A stretch of 35,289 nt of DNA from positions 1 to 35,289 of the forward strand of contig JAAWNF010000007.1 of the NCBI GenBank assembly GCA_022798795.1. Reading direction: 5' to 3'. A model generated the notes under the pieces. That model was not told where the DNA came from. It did no database searches and saw only the letters and a program-made list of their open reading frames with translations. Source of the stretch: Bacilli bacterium. GTDB taxonomy: Bacteria; Bacillota_I; Bacilli_A; RF39; UBA660. The translations under genes were made by a program, and so were the position numbers. Below are positions 6,972 through 15,544 of the stretch, piece after piece (position 1 is the stretch's first letter; each line of letters opens with the position of its first letter).

Positions 6972-8279
6972 TTAAAATGGCATTTTTAGTTTTCCACTTT
7001 TCATCTGTTTCATCATCAATTTCATTTGGTCAAACTGTTTTAATAAACGATTAACCTCTTCCACAGTTCTGCCACTACCTTTCGCAACTCTCTGTTTTCT
7101 GCTCGCTTTTAATATTTCTGGATTTCTTCTTTCCTTTGGTGTCATTGATAAAATGATTGCTTCTATATGCGCAATTTCTTTTGGGTCAATATGAACATCT
7201 TTTGGAATTGCTTTTGACATTCCTGGAATCATTTTAATAATATTTTCAAGTGGACCTAGTTTTTTAATTTGCTTAAAAGTCGCTAAAAAATCTTCTAAAT
7301 CAAATTTTCCACTTTCCATTTTTTTAGCAGTCTTCATAGCTTCCTCTTGGTCTATTACAGATTCTGCCTTTTCTATCATAGACATTAAATCTCCCATGCC
7401 TAAAATACGAGTTGCCATACGGTCTGGATAAAATTCTTCTAGTCCATCCATTTTCTCACTTACACCAATAAATTTAATAGGAACATGTGTTAAATGTCTT
7501 ACCGATAAGGCTGCTCCACCTCTTGTATCTCCATCTAGTTTTGTAAGAATTGCACCAGTTAAGTTAAGTTCGCTATGAAATCCTTCTATTACATGAATTG
7601 CATCCTGTCCAGTCATACTATCAATTACAAGTAAAATTTCTTCTGGATGGATGTTGCTCTCAATATTTTTTAATTCTTGCATCAATGGTTCATCAATATG
7701 AAGTCTTCCTGCTGTATCGATTAAAACATAATCAAATCCATTTTGCTTTGCATATTCTATAGCATTCTTAGATATTTGAACAGGGTCACCTTTTCCTTCT
7801 GTATAGACTTCGATAGAAAGTTCACGTCCCAATTGTTTTAATTGGTCGATGGCTGCTGGACGATAAACATCACACGCTACCAATAATGGTTTTCTATGAT
7901 ATTTTTTACGTAACAATAAACCCAATTTCCCAATTGTTGTTGTTTTTCCGCTTCCTTGTAAACCAACTAACATTAAAGTTGCTGGATGTCCTTTTAGATT
8001 TAAATCTTCTTTATCTCCACCTAGTAAAGCAACAAGTTCATCTTTTACAATTTTGACAAACACTTCTCCTGGTTTTAAACTTTTTGCGACTTCTTCTCCA
8101 AGAGCTTTTTCTTTGACATTATGAATAAACTCTTTTACTACCTGATAGTTAACATCTGCTTCTAATAAAGCGAGTCTTATTTCTCTTGTAATTTCACTAA
8201 TATTATCTTCTGTTATTTTTCCATAGCCTTTCATTTTATTAATGGCATTTTGTAATCTATCTCCTAAGTTTTCAAACAT
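6972..8279 (-). CDS. ffh: Signal recognition particle GTPase Ffh
   Basis: A 435-residue protein that binds signal sequences and 4.5S/scRNA, and pairs with FtsY for co-translational targeting. N domain at residues 1-95. The G domain shows the P-loop GLQGSGKT (106-113), CDVYRPAA (136-143), DTAGRL (188-193) and TKLDGD (246-251). The Met-rich M domain (about 300-435) contains IKMIPGM (348-354) and the RNA-binding SRKQRVAKGSGRT (393-405). Length is normal for the family. The ATG at 8279 (MFENLGDRL) is chosen over the in-frame GTG at 8288 because that GTG is part of the ribosome site AGGTG. A terminator (8342-8365) lies upstream, so ffh seems to have its own promoter; a TATAAT-like sequence is present at about 8297 but no good -35. 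Confidence 0.97.
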   Translation of the reverse strand: MFENLGDRLQNAINKMKGYGKITEDNISEITREIRLALLEADVNYQVVKEFIHNVKEKALGEEVAKSLKPGEVFVKIVKDELVALLGGDKEDLNLKGHPATLMLVGLQGSGKTTTIGKLGLLLRKKYHRKPLLVACDVYRPAAIDQLKQLGRELSIEVYTEGKGDPVQISKNAIEYAKQNGFDYVLIDTAGRLHIDEPLMQELKNIESNIHPEEILLVIDSMTGQDAIHVIEGFHSELNLTGAILTKLDGDTRGGAALSVRHLTHVPIKFIGVSEKMDGLEEFYPDRMATRILGMGDLMSMIEKAESVIDQEEAMKTAKKMESGKFDLEDFLATFKQIKKLGPLENIIKMIPGMSKAIPKDVHIDPKEIAHIEAIILSMTPKERRNPEILKASRKQRVAKGSGRTVEEVNRLLKQFDQMKLMMKQMKSGKLKMPF

Positions 8280-8341
8280 GTGTATCACCTATTTCAATTA
8301 TATAATAAGAAAAAGAAAAAAGCTATCTTTTATTTTTAAAG

Positions 8342-8365
8342 AAAAAAGTCCAAACTTTTTTGGAC
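8342..8365 (-). terminator. Terminator of the ftsY-ylxM-HerA operon
   Basis: GTCCAAA (8348-8354) pairs with TTTGGAC (8359-8365) over a 4-base loop. On the minus strand it is followed by six Ts (8342-8347). It lies 40 bases past the HerA-like stop. Confidence 0.85.
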
Positions 8366-8404
8366 CCTTTTTCTATATTAATATAAAGAATACTTCTTAA
8401 ACGA

Positions 8405-10174
8405 CTATCCATTGGGATTGTTTACTTGCCATACATTTGAAACATTACAACTACTACTAGATGGTTCTGGAGAAGGCATTTGCATTTTTATAATCATTGG
8501 AACTTTAAACGCTTTTCCAAATGCAACACAAGTTCCTGGTTGTAAACTCTTTTGTTTTTCAATAATATCTGCACTGATATTTGGAAGCATCTTTTTAATA
8601 TAATCCAAATCTCTTGGATGTGTCATTTTAAATATGATAAAGTTACTACATTGTGAAATAACGGTTTCAGATATTTCCACAGGTCTTTGAGAAATTAAAT
8701 TGAATATTAATCCATACTTTCTTCCTTCTTTGGCAACACGCTCAAAGATATTATAACCAAGTAAGAATTTATCTGTATCATTTTGCACATAACGATGTGA
8801 TTCTTCTAAGAAAATATGGAATGGAATTGATGCTCTATTTTTTAATCGTTTTGTAAAGTCAAATAGCATTTTTGTATAGATTTTAGTCACAACTTTTGCA
8901 AAACTATCATCTACATCTTCTAAATTAAAATTGATGATTTGAGCTTTTCTTCCATCAGGTGTGGAAACCAAACTTGCAATATAATTTTCCACAGTAATAT
9001 AATTTGGATAATTAAAATAACGTGCATTTTCCCCAATCACTAATGAATGCAAACGAACTTTTAAAGTAATCGCTTCTCCTGATGTTTTCTCATTTCTAAG
9101 TAATCCTTCTGAAATCAAAGTAAACTCCAATGCTTTTTCTAAATCATTCAAAGTATAAAAATGATCTCTTTTTACTTCTAAAGTTTCTAGTTCATCTTTG
9201 ATAAAGCTAGATACATAATCTGTCATCAAATTACTTTCAGGAAAATTACCTGCTGTATCAATCACAAAACATTCTCTAAATTTACGAGTATATCCAACTC
9301 CTTGTACAGGGGCTTCTAAATTAAATTGTTCCGTTCTACAAGTCGCTAATATAGCAAAAACATCGTTTCGTTTACTTGCTGAAGTTTGATTTGTATAAAG
9401 AATTGTCATAATTGCTTTTGCTATCAAATGATTTTTATAACTATTAGCAACACTCTCATCACTAGAAAAAATAGCTACCATTTTAAGCATTCTTTCAATA
9501 ATTGGGATTTGTGAATGGGTTTCTGCTCCTAGTAATAACGCCATATCATCAACATCTAATAACCAAAGTGGAATACGAAGTTGTAAGCTTGGGTCATTTG
9601 TATGATTGGTTGTATAAAATTTAAAATTATAATTTGGATTTAATGTTCCAATTGTTCCAAATGCATTATGGTATTCTCCATACGCATCAAAGATAAAAAA
9701 GTTTGATTTGTATGGTAAAAAGCTTGGATTATTGAATACATTTTGAAGCAGTCGTGCTACACCACACGATTTTCCGCTTCCAGTATTTCCAAATATTGCC
9801 ATATGATTACTAAATAAATCATTGATATTTACATAAATTGGATATTCATCATACAAAGGACTTACTCCAAGTAACATACTTCCCTCTTTTGGTGCTCCAA
9901 CAATAAGGCCTAGTTCTTCTTTGGTAATTACTCTAATCTTTGCTGACAAAGTTGGTTTTCTAATAACACCTCCAACAAAATGGTTGTCTACAATTTCTCC
10001 TAAAAATCCAACTTTAATTAATTTTTCACTAATATCTTCTACTTCTCCTAAGATTTTCTTTTTTTCATCTTCAAATACAACATGCATATTCATAAGATTT
10101 GTTGCAACTGGTGTTCCTTCTGGTATTTCAATATGTGCAACATTATCACTAATATAAACGATTCTTCCAAACAT
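8405..10174 (-). CDS. HerA-like (DUF87) hexameric ATPase
   Basis: A 589-residue protein of the HerA/FtsK superfamily of DNA-translocating ATPases. An N-terminal beta-rich region (about residues 1-110) resembles the HAS barrel. The Walker A GNTGSGKS is at 129-136, Walker B with catalytic Glu at HIFLEESH (453-460), and a sensor-like SQRP at 495-498. Length is typical for bacterial HerA. Partners of HerA are usually NurA nuclease or a Sir2/nuclease effector; none is encoded here. Instead the gene sits 9 bases after ylxM in the ftsY operon, with ribosome site AGGGTG. It may act in DNA repair or in membrane/DNA handling; the SRP linkage could be accidental. The C-terminal tail (SPEPSSSSC and on) is low-complexity. 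Confidence 0.88.
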   Translation of the reverse strand: MFGRIVYISDNVAHIEIPEGTPVATNLMNMHVVFEDEKKKILGEVEDISEKLIKVGFLGEIVDNHFVGGVIRKPTLSAKIRVITKEELGLIVGAPKEGSMLLGVSPLYDEYPIYVNINDLFSNHMAIFGNTGSGKSCGVARLLQNVFNNPSFLPYKSNFFIFDAYGEYHNAFGTIGTLNPNYNFKFYTTNHTNDPSLQLRIPLWLLDVDDMALLLGAETHSQIPIIERMLKMVAIFSSDESVANSYKNHLIAKAIMTILYTNQTSASKRNDVFAILATCRTEQFNLEAPVQGVGYTRKFRECFVIDTAGNFPESNLMTDYVSSFIKDELETLEVKRDHFYTLNDLEKALEFTLISEGLLRNEKTSGEAITLKVRLHSLVIGENARYFNYPNYITVENYIASLVSTPDGRKAQIINFNLEDVDDSFAKVVTKIYTKMLFDFTKRLKNRASIPFHIFLEESHRYVQNDTDKFLLGYNIFERVAKEGRKYGLIFNLISQRPVEISETVISQCSNFIIFKMTHPRDLDYIKKMLPNISADIIEKQKSLQPGTCVAFGKAFKVPMIIKMQMPSPEPSSSSCNVSNVWQVNNPNG

Positions 10175-10183
10175 TTTATCACC

Positions 10184-10477
10184 CTATATCCATTCCTCTA
10201 TTTGTTCTTTTATATTTTTATCTAAATTTTCTATAATCTTTCTAAGATTACAAGCTTTTTCATACAGTTTTAATTTTTCTTCATATTCTAATAATTTTAA
10301 AGTGGTTTCTTTAATATTCTTATGAACGGCATTTCGGCTAACTTCATAATTTTCACTGATTTCAGCTAATGTTAAGTTATTGAAATAATATTCTTCAAAG
10401 TAAAGTTTTTGTTTTTCTGTGAGTAGTTCCCCATAATAATCATATAAACAATTTAAATATATTCCTTCTTCTAGCAT
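10184..10477 (-). CDS. ylxM: YlxM-family SRP-associated HTH protein
   Basis: A 97-residue protein of the YlxM/p13 (UPF0122) family, a sigma-region-4-like helix-turn-helix protein encoded next to SRP genes in Firmicutes and implicated in SRP assembly. The family start (LYDYYGELLTEKQK, residues 11-24) and the HTH (LTLAEISENYEVSRNAVHKN, 35-54) are clear. The gene overlaps the ftsY end by 7 bases and is followed 9 bases later by the HerA-like ATPase. In many Firmicutes ylxM directly precedes ffh; here the ATPase gene and a terminator stand between them. Confidence 0.93.
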   Translation of the reverse strand: MLEEGIYLNCLYDYYGELLTEKQKLYFEEYYFNNLTLAEISENYEVSRNAVHKNIKETTLKLLEYEEKLKLYEKACNLRKIIENLDKNIKEQIEEWI

Positions 10478-11457
10478 GTTTCATCCTCTACAAAATCTTT
10501 AAATAATCCATAAATATATTTTTCAATATCAAATACTTGTAAGTCGGCCTCACGTTCTCCAAGTCCTACAAATTTAACTGGAATTCCAACACTTTCTTTA
10601 ATGGCTAGTACAATTCCCCCTTTTGCAGTACCATCTAATTTGGTTAAAACAATCCCTGTAATATTGGTTATTTCTTTGAAACTTTTTGCTTGACTAATTC
10701 CATTCTGTCCTGTTGTTGCATCTATCACAAGTAATGTTTCATGGGGTGCTCCTGGAATTAATTTTCCGATTACTTTATTAATTTTATCTAGCTCATTCAT
10801 TAGATTTACTTTATTTTGTAATCTTCCTGCAGTATCAATCAACACAACATCATAAGATTCGTTTTTCGCAATTTCTAATCCATCATACATAACACTAGCT
10901 GGGTCTTTATTTTCAGCACCAATCACTCTTGCTCCTGTACGATTTCCCCACTCTTCTATTTGTTCTACTGCTCCTGCTCTAAAAGTATCTCCTGCAATCA
11001 ATAGTACTTTTTTTCCTTCCTTTACTAGTTTGTGGGCAATTTTTCCAATCGTTGTTGTTTTTCCTACTCCATTTACGCCTACAAACAAAACAACAGTTGG
11101 ACCTGATTCACTATAATGAATTTTATTTACAATGACTTCATTATTTACATAAATAATAAACATTTCATCCACAATAATTTCTTTTAAATCTTCTGAATCT
11201 ATAATATTTTCATGTTTCACACGCTTTTTTAATCTATCAATAAAAGTCATTACTGTTTCGACACCAATATCTGCCATAATTAATATTTCTTCTAATTCTT
11301 CAAAATATTCATTGCTTACTTTTTTATATTTTTTATTTAATAGAGTTAATTTTGATACAAAATCATTTCTTGTTTTTTCTAATCCTTTGTCATAAAGCTC
11401 AACTTGTGGCTTATTAGACGTCTTAAATACATTTTTAAATTTATCAAATAATCCCAT
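10471..11457 (-). CDS. ftsY: SRP receptor GTPase FtsY
   Basis: A 328-residue receptor that docks Ffh-ribosome complexes at the membrane. The N domain (about residues 20-105) precedes a G domain with GVNGVGKT (127-134), DTFRAGA (157-163), DTAGRLQ (208-214) and TKLDG (272-276). The acidic A domain found in E. coli is almost absent, as usual in Gram-positives; only a short amphipathic start (MGLFDKFKNVFK) is present, which probably serves as the membrane anchor. The ATG at 11457 is preferred over the in-frame GTG at 11475, since AAGAAGG lies 8-9 bases before it. First gene of the ftsY-ylxM-HerA operon and divergent from the RNase J gene. Confidence 0.97.
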   Translation of the reverse strand: MGLFDKFKNVFKTSNKPQVELYDKGLEKTRNDFVSKLTLLNKKYKKVSNEYFEELEEILIMADIGVETVMTFIDRLKKRVKHENIIDSEDLKEIIVDEMFIIYVNNEVIVNKIHYSESGPTVVLFVGVNGVGKTTTIGKIAHKLVKEGKKVLLIAGDTFRAGAVEQIEEWGNRTGARVIGAENKDPASVMYDGLEIAKNESYDVVLIDTAGRLQNKVNLMNELDKINKVIGKLIPGAPHETLLVIDATTGQNGISQAKSFKEITNITGIVLTKLDGTAKGGIVLAIKESVGIPVKFVGLGEREADLQVFDIEKYIYGLFKDFVEDETC

Positions 11458-11509
11458 TTTGAAACCTTCTTTCACTATTCTTATTTTACACGAAATAAAA
11501 TGATATTAC

Positions 11510-11538
11510 TAGACAAAATAAGAAAAAAAAGTTATAAT
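11510..11538 (+). promoter_or_regulatory. Sigma-A promoter of the RNase J gene
   Basis: TAGACA (11510-11515), a 17-base spacer and a perfect TATAAT (11533-11538). Transcription would start near 11545, giving a leader of about 38 bases. The minus-strand promoter of ftsY must lie in the same 125-base gap; a candidate TAAAAT is at 11483-11488 without a clear -35. Confidence 0.7.
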
Positions 11539-11582
11539 GATAAAGTCTAATTTCAAACGAGAAAAAAGAAAGGAGAATTGAA

Positions 11583-13268
11583 TTGAAAAGTTTTGACGAA
11601 AAGGATACCAAAGTGTTTGCTCTTGGTGGCCTTGGAGAAGTTGGAAAAAATATGTATTGTATTATGCATAATGAAGAACTTATTATTACGGATGCAGGAA
11701 TTACATTTCCTGATGATTTAATGGGAGTTGATTACGTAATTCCTGATTTTACCTTTTTAAAGAAAAATGAAAAGAAAATAAAAGGGTTATTTATTACACA
11801 TGGTCACGAAGACCATATTGGAGGTATTCCATTTTTATTACAAACTGTGAACATTCCAGTAATTTATGCACCAAATCAAGCAGTCGGGTTAATCAAAAAG
11901 AAACTAGAAGATAGAAACATACAGTATAAAAATATTGTTGTTTATACAGAAGCTACAAAAGTAAAATTTAAAACAATGGAGGTCGAGTTCTTTAGAACAA
12001 CTCACTCTATCCCAGATTCTCATGGAATTTGTGTACATACTCCAAACGGAACAATTGTTACTACAGGAGATTTTAAATTTGATTTAACGCCAATTGGACC
12101 AATGGCAAATTTATCTAAAATGGCTCAAATTGGAGATAAAGGCGTTACACTACTTTTAAGTGATAGTACAAATGCTTTAAATGAGGGAATGAGTGCAAGT
12201 GAATCAAAAGTAGATGCTGCTGTTTCTGATATTTTTAGTAGACATCATGGAAGAATTATCATTGCAACATTTGCTTCTAATATTTATCGTTTAAAACATA
12301 TTGTAGATACTTGTAAACGAAATGGCAGAAAGATTGCGATTTTTGGTCGAAGTATGGAAAACAATATTGAAATTTCGATTCAAGGTGGATATATCAAAAA
12401 TAAAGATATTTTCATTTCACCAGAAGAAGCCAATCATTTGCCTCCAAATAAGGTATGCTTACTTTGTACAGGAAGCCAAGGAGAGCCACTAGCTGCGCTA
12501 TCTAGAATTGCAAATGGAAGCCATAAACAAATTAAGTTACAACCTGATGATTTGGTAATTTTCTCAAGTAGTACGATTCCTGGAAATGCACTTAGTGTTT
12601 CTAGGACTATTAACAAGTTATATTTAAAAGGTGTTGAAGTTTGTACCAATACATTATTAAATGATATTCATACCTCTGGACATGGTAGTGAGGAAGAATT
12701 AAAATTAATGTTACGTTTAATCAAACCAAAATACTTTATGCCATTCCATGGAGAATATCGAATGCTTAAGAAGCATGCTGATATTGGAGTTGATTGTGGA
12801 ATTCCTAGAGAAAATACTTTTGTTTTAGGAAATGGTGATGTACTTTCTATTTATAAAGGAAAAATTACCAAAGCTGGTACAATTCAAGCTGGAGATGTTT
12901 ACGTTGATGGAAATCGTATTGGTGATGTTGGAAATGCAGTTTTAAAAGACCGTAAGATTATGGCCAATGATGGAATTGTTGTTGTGATTGCAAATATCGA
13001 TACCAATCATCATCGCCTTTTAGGTAGACCTAATATTACAACAAGAGGATTTGTTTTGGTCAATGATAATTTAGAGCTTATGAAACGTTTAGAAGAAATT
13101 AGTAGAGATGCAATTATAACAAAATTAAAAAGACAAATTAATTATTCTGAAATTAAAACTGAAATTATGACAGCTCTTACCAATTACATTTTTGATGCAA
13201 CAGGTAGAAAGCCAATCATTTTACCCGTAATAATGGATATAAAAAAAGAAGAGAAAGCAGTTGCTTAA
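11583..13268 (+). CDS. rnjA: Ribonuclease J
   Basis: A 561-residue metallo-beta-lactamase/beta-CASP nuclease with 5'-3' exonuclease and endonuclease activity, central to mRNA decay and rRNA maturation in Bacilli. The zinc motif HGHEDH is at 73-78, and further ligands are in TTHSIPDS and TTGDFKFD. The beta-CASP region (ATFASN, SQGEP, FSSSTIPGN) follows, with HTSGHGS and PFHGEYRM toward the C-terminal half. Length matches RNase J1. The start is a TTG at 11583; AGGAG lies 7 bases upstream. Only one copy is in the window, so J1 or J2 identity cannot be decided. The last 4 bases overlap the convergent nrnA-like gene and no terminator separates them. Confidence 0.96.
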   Translation: MKSFDEKDTKVFALGGLGEVGKNMYCIMHNEELIITDAGITFPDDLMGVDYVIPDFTFLKKNEKKIKGLFITHGHEDHIGGIPFLLQTVNIPVIYAPNQAVGLIKKKLEDRNIQYKNIVVYTEATKVKFKTMEVEFFRTTHSIPDSHGICVHTPNGTIVTTGDFKFDLTPIGPMANLSKMAQIGDKGVTLLLSDSTNALNEGMSASESKVDAAVSDIFSRHHGRIIIATFASNIYRLKHIVDTCKRNGRKIAIFGRSMENNIEISIQGGYIKNKDIFISPEEANHLPPNKVCLLCTGSQGEPLAALSRIANGSHKQIKLQPDDLVIFSSSTIPGNALSVSRTINKLYLKGVEVCTNTLLNDIHTSGHGSEEELKLMLRLIKPKYFMPFHGEYRMLKKHADIGVDCGIPRENTFVLGNGDVLSIYKGKITKAGTIQAGDVYVDGNRIGDVGNAVLKDRKIMANDGIVVVIANIDTNHHRLLGRPNITTRGFVLVNDNLELMKRLEEISRDAIITKLKRQINYSEIKTEIMTALTNYIFDATGRKPIILPVIMDIKKEEKAVA

Positions 13269-14209
13269 TCTTCTTTTTTTACATATTGTTTTGGAGACTT
13301 TGTTAATAAGTTATGTAAAATATTTAAAACTTCTTCATAAGTTGTACCATAAAATCTGCCTGAGCATCTATTTTCATGCCCTCCTCCATTGCAAGCTGTT
13401 GCAAATTCTAAGATATTAATATCACAATCTTCCATTTTTTTAAACTTTATAAAAAAATTATTTTGAATTCCAATCACAAATATACTTACTGGAAATTCAC
13501 AAGTTGGTTTTGTTAAATCATCAAATCTTGGATGTTTTATTAAAGATGTTATATCATTATCATGAAATAGAACATATCCTTTAACCCTAGGAATTCCTAA
13601 CTCTAACGCTTCTACTCTACTATATAATTCTTGTTGTTCTTCTGATAAGCTACAAACTCTTTGGATTGATTCTATTCTATCTGCTTCTTGTAATCCTAGT
13701 TTACTTATCATTAGATTTGTGTTGGAAGATACATTTCTTGTTAAACAAGCTGTATCTGATAAGATTCCCATAAATAAGTTTTGAACAGTTTCAAATTCTA
13801 ACAAGCTTCTATCTAATATTTCTACTAATATTTCACAAGTAGAAGAATAAGTAGGCTTTATTGTTCGATTTTCTACTGGAATATCTAATTCTTTCCGATT
13901 TTTATCATGATGGTCAACTAAAAAGCGACTTGATTTTGAAATCGTTGATATTAATTCTGCTCCATAGGTTCTATCTTCTTCATTCACATCACAAACATAG
14001 ATAGAGTCAAATGTTATCCCTTCTACGTCTTTGAGAGAATAATATTGAATATTTCCAAATAAACTATCTATATTTTTAGATTTTTCTAAAATTAAATAAA
14101 CTTCATTTTCATTAGAGATTTTTCTTAGATATGTTGCTAAACTGCTTGAAGAACAAAGTGCATCATAATCTGGATTTTTATGAGTAATAACTGCTATTTT
14201 TCTTTTCAT
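13265..14209 (-). CDS. nrnA: DHH-family nanoRNase/pAp phosphatase (NrnA-like)
   Basis: A 314-residue DHH-DHHA1 phosphoesterase. The N-terminal motif THKNPDYDALCSS stands in for the usual HxNPDxDAxGS. The second Asp motif is in VCDVNEED, the DHH signature is VDHHDKN, and the DHHA1 substrate motif is CNGGGHENRCSGRF near the C-terminus. NrnA proteins degrade 2-5-nt RNA fragments and dephosphorylate pAp, the last step of RNA turnover. The ATG at 14209 follows AAAGGA; an upstream in-frame start at 14248 has no ribosome site. It is transcribed toward, and overlaps, the RNase J gene. Confidence 0.88.
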   Translation of the reverse strand: MKRKIAVITHKNPDYDALCSSSSLATYLRKISNENEVYLILEKSKNIDSLFGNIQYYSLKDVEGITFDSIYVCDVNEEDRTYGAELISTISKSSRFLVDHHDKNRKELDIPVENRTIKPTYSSTCEILVEILDRSLLEFETVQNLFMGILSDTACLTRNVSSNTNLMISKLGLQEADRIESIQRVCSLSEEQQELYSRVEALELGIPRVKGYVLFHDNDITSLIKHPRFDDLTKPTCEFPVSIFVIGIQNNFFIKFKKMEDCDINILEFATACNGGGHENRCSGRFYGTTYEEVLNILHNLLTKSPKQYVKKED

Positions 14210-14260
14210 AATAAATTCCTTTCTTTTTGTAAGAATACATTTTATCAATCAATTAGCTTT

Positions 14261-14289
14261 ATAATACATAAAAATTTTATTTTTTTCAA
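14261..14289 (-). promoter_or_regulatory. Sigma-A promoter of nrnA
   Basis: On the minus strand TTGAAA (14284-14289), a 17-base spacer and TATTAT (14261-14266), about 52 bases upstream of the ATG. Its -35 box overlaps that of the divergent promoter at 14283-14311. Confidence 0.65.
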
Positions 14290-14311
14290 GTCTTATAACA
14301 TTTTTTATGAT
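14283..14311 (+). promoter_or_regulatory. Upstream promoter of the glycosyltransferase gene
   Basis: TTTTCA (14283-14288), a 17-base spacer and TATGAT (14306-14311). It would give a leader that includes the AGGAGG site at 14342-14347. Its -35 shares five bases with the divergent nrnA promoter. Confidence 0.5.
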
Positions 14312-14332
14312 ATAAAGAACAACTATTTGATA

Positions 14333-14362
14333 TTGACAAACAGGAGGAAAACCATATATGAT
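14333..14362 (+). promoter_or_regulatory. Second promoter overlapping the ribosome site
   Basis: A perfect TTGACA (14333-14338), an 18-base spacer and TATGAT (14357-14362). Transcripts would start near 14369, downstream of the AGGAGG, leaving only about 10 bases before the ATG at 14380. Better hexamers than the upstream promoter, but it would make a nearly leaderless message. Confidence 0.45.
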
Positions 14363-14414
14363 ACTAATGGGTGAAATTTATGAAAATATGTGTATATGCA
14401 ATTGCAAAAAATGA
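14358..14414 (+). CDS. Possible 18-codon leader ORF upstream of and overlapping the glycosyltransferase
   Basis: ATG at 14358 lies 10 bases after the strong site AGGAGG (14342-14347). It opens a frame of 18 codons (MILMGEIYENMCICNCKK, stop TGA at 14412-14414), out of frame with the glycosyltransferase whose ATG is at 14380. Translation of the short ORF would run through the main start codon, so it could couple or reduce main-gene translation. Whether it is translated is not known; its codons could be chance, but the best ribosome site in the region serves it and not the main gene. Confidence 0.35.
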   Translation: MILMGEIYENMCICNCKK

Positions 14415-15471
14415 AGCAAAATTTGTTGAAAGATGGATGGAGTCTATGAAAGAGGCAGATGAAATTTATGTACTTGATACAGGCTCTACAGATAATACAG
14501 TGGAACTCCTAAAAAGTTGTGGAGCTCATGTTAAAGTAAAAAAAATTGACCCTTGGAGATTTGATGTTGCTAGAAATGAATCACTCAAATTGGTTCCTCA
14601 AGATACAGATGTTTGTGTTTGTACTGATTTAGATGAAGTATTTGATAAAGGTTGGAGAAAGCACTTAGAAAAAGCTTGGAAATCAGATACTACCAAAGCA
14701 AAGTATACAATCAATTATCGCTTTGATGAATATGGAAATCCTGCTGGAAGCTTTTATTGTGACAAAATTCATATCAGAAATGGATATCAGTGGACTCACC
14801 CAATTCATGAAGTATTAACTTCAAAAATTGAGAAAGAAAATATTATTATCATAGATGGAATCACTTTAAATCATCATCCAGATAACACTAAATCAAGAGG
14901 TAGTTATTTGCCTCTTCTAGAACTAGCAGTTAAAGAAAATCCAGAAAATGATAGAGATACTCATTATTTGGGAAGAGAATATATGCATCATCAAAGGTGG
15001 AATGAAGCCATTGATACTTTAATTAGACACTTAAATTTAAAATCTTCTACATGGAAAGAAGAGCGCTCTGCTTCTATGAGATATATTGCACGTTCTTATA
15101 AAGAATTGAACCGTTTTGAAGAGGCTAGAATGTGGTTAGACAAAGCGATTCAAGAAACTCCTCATCTAAGAGACCCTTATGTAGAAAGAGCACTATTAGA
15201 GTACAAATTAGAAAATTGGAAAGAAATAGAAAAATATTGTTTAAAAGCATTGGAAATAACAGACCATCAAATGCTCTATATTAATGAACCTTTTAGTTGG
15301 GACCATACAATATATGACTTGTTATCTTTAAGTGCTTATTATCAGGGCTATTATCAAAAATCTTTGGAATATGTAAACCTTGCACTTGAAATATCGCCTA
15401 AACATGAAAGATTACTCAATAATAAAAAATTAATAGAGAATAAAATAAGAGAAATTGAAGAATCTGTATAA
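14380..15471 (+). CDS. Family 2 glycosyltransferase with C-terminal TPR repeats
   Basis: A 363-residue cytosolic protein. Residues 1-180 form a GT-A (GT2-like) domain: YAIAKNEAKF near the N-terminus, VLDTGSTDNT (31-40) and the metal/nucleotide motif CTDLDEVFD (81-89, a DLD form of DxD), then HPIHEV. Residues about 185-345 hold several tetratricopeptide repeats (for example WNEAIDTL, FEEARMWLDKAI, YQKSLEYVNLALEISP). This architecture is found in SunS-like and surface-glycan or protein glycosyltransferases. Acceptor unknown. The ATG at 14380 has only a weak GGTG site; an in-frame GTG at 14371 is an alternative. It has a good terminator directly after the stop, so it is a single-gene unit. Confidence 0.88.
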   Translation: MKICVYAIAKNEAKFVERWMESMKEADEIYVLDTGSTDNTVELLKSCGAHVKVKKIDPWRFDVARNESLKLVPQDTDVCVCTDLDEVFDKGWRKHLEKAWKSDTTKAKYTINYRFDEYGNPAGSFYCDKIHIRNGYQWTHPIHEVLTSKIEKENIIIIDGITLNHHPDNTKSRGSYLPLLELAVKENPENDRDTHYLGREYMHHQRWNEAIDTLIRHLNLKSSTWKEERSASMRYIARSYKELNRFEEARMWLDKAIQETPHLRDPYVERALLEYKLENWKEIEKYCLKALEITDHQMLYINEPFSWDHTIYDLLSLSAYYQGYYQKSLEYVNLALEISPKHERLLNNKKLIENKIREIEESV

Positions 15472-15499
15472 GTATTAATAAAACATTAATACTTTTTTT
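15471..15499 (+). terminator. Terminator of the glycosyltransferase gene
   Basis: AGTATTAAT (15471-15479) pairs with ATTAATACT (15485-15493) over a 5-base loop, followed by a T-run to 15499. The hairpin begins on the last base of the stop codon. Confidence 0.85.
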
Positions 15500-15544
15500 C
15501 AAATATCTAGGATTTTTTATATTTAGCAAGATATTATATTTTTA

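Noticed and set aside
8281-8290. In-frame GTG at 8288 as the ffh start
   Set aside because: The GTG belongs to the AGGTG ribosome site for the ATG at 8279, and Ffh proteins begin with the MFENLxDRL pattern found at that ATG.
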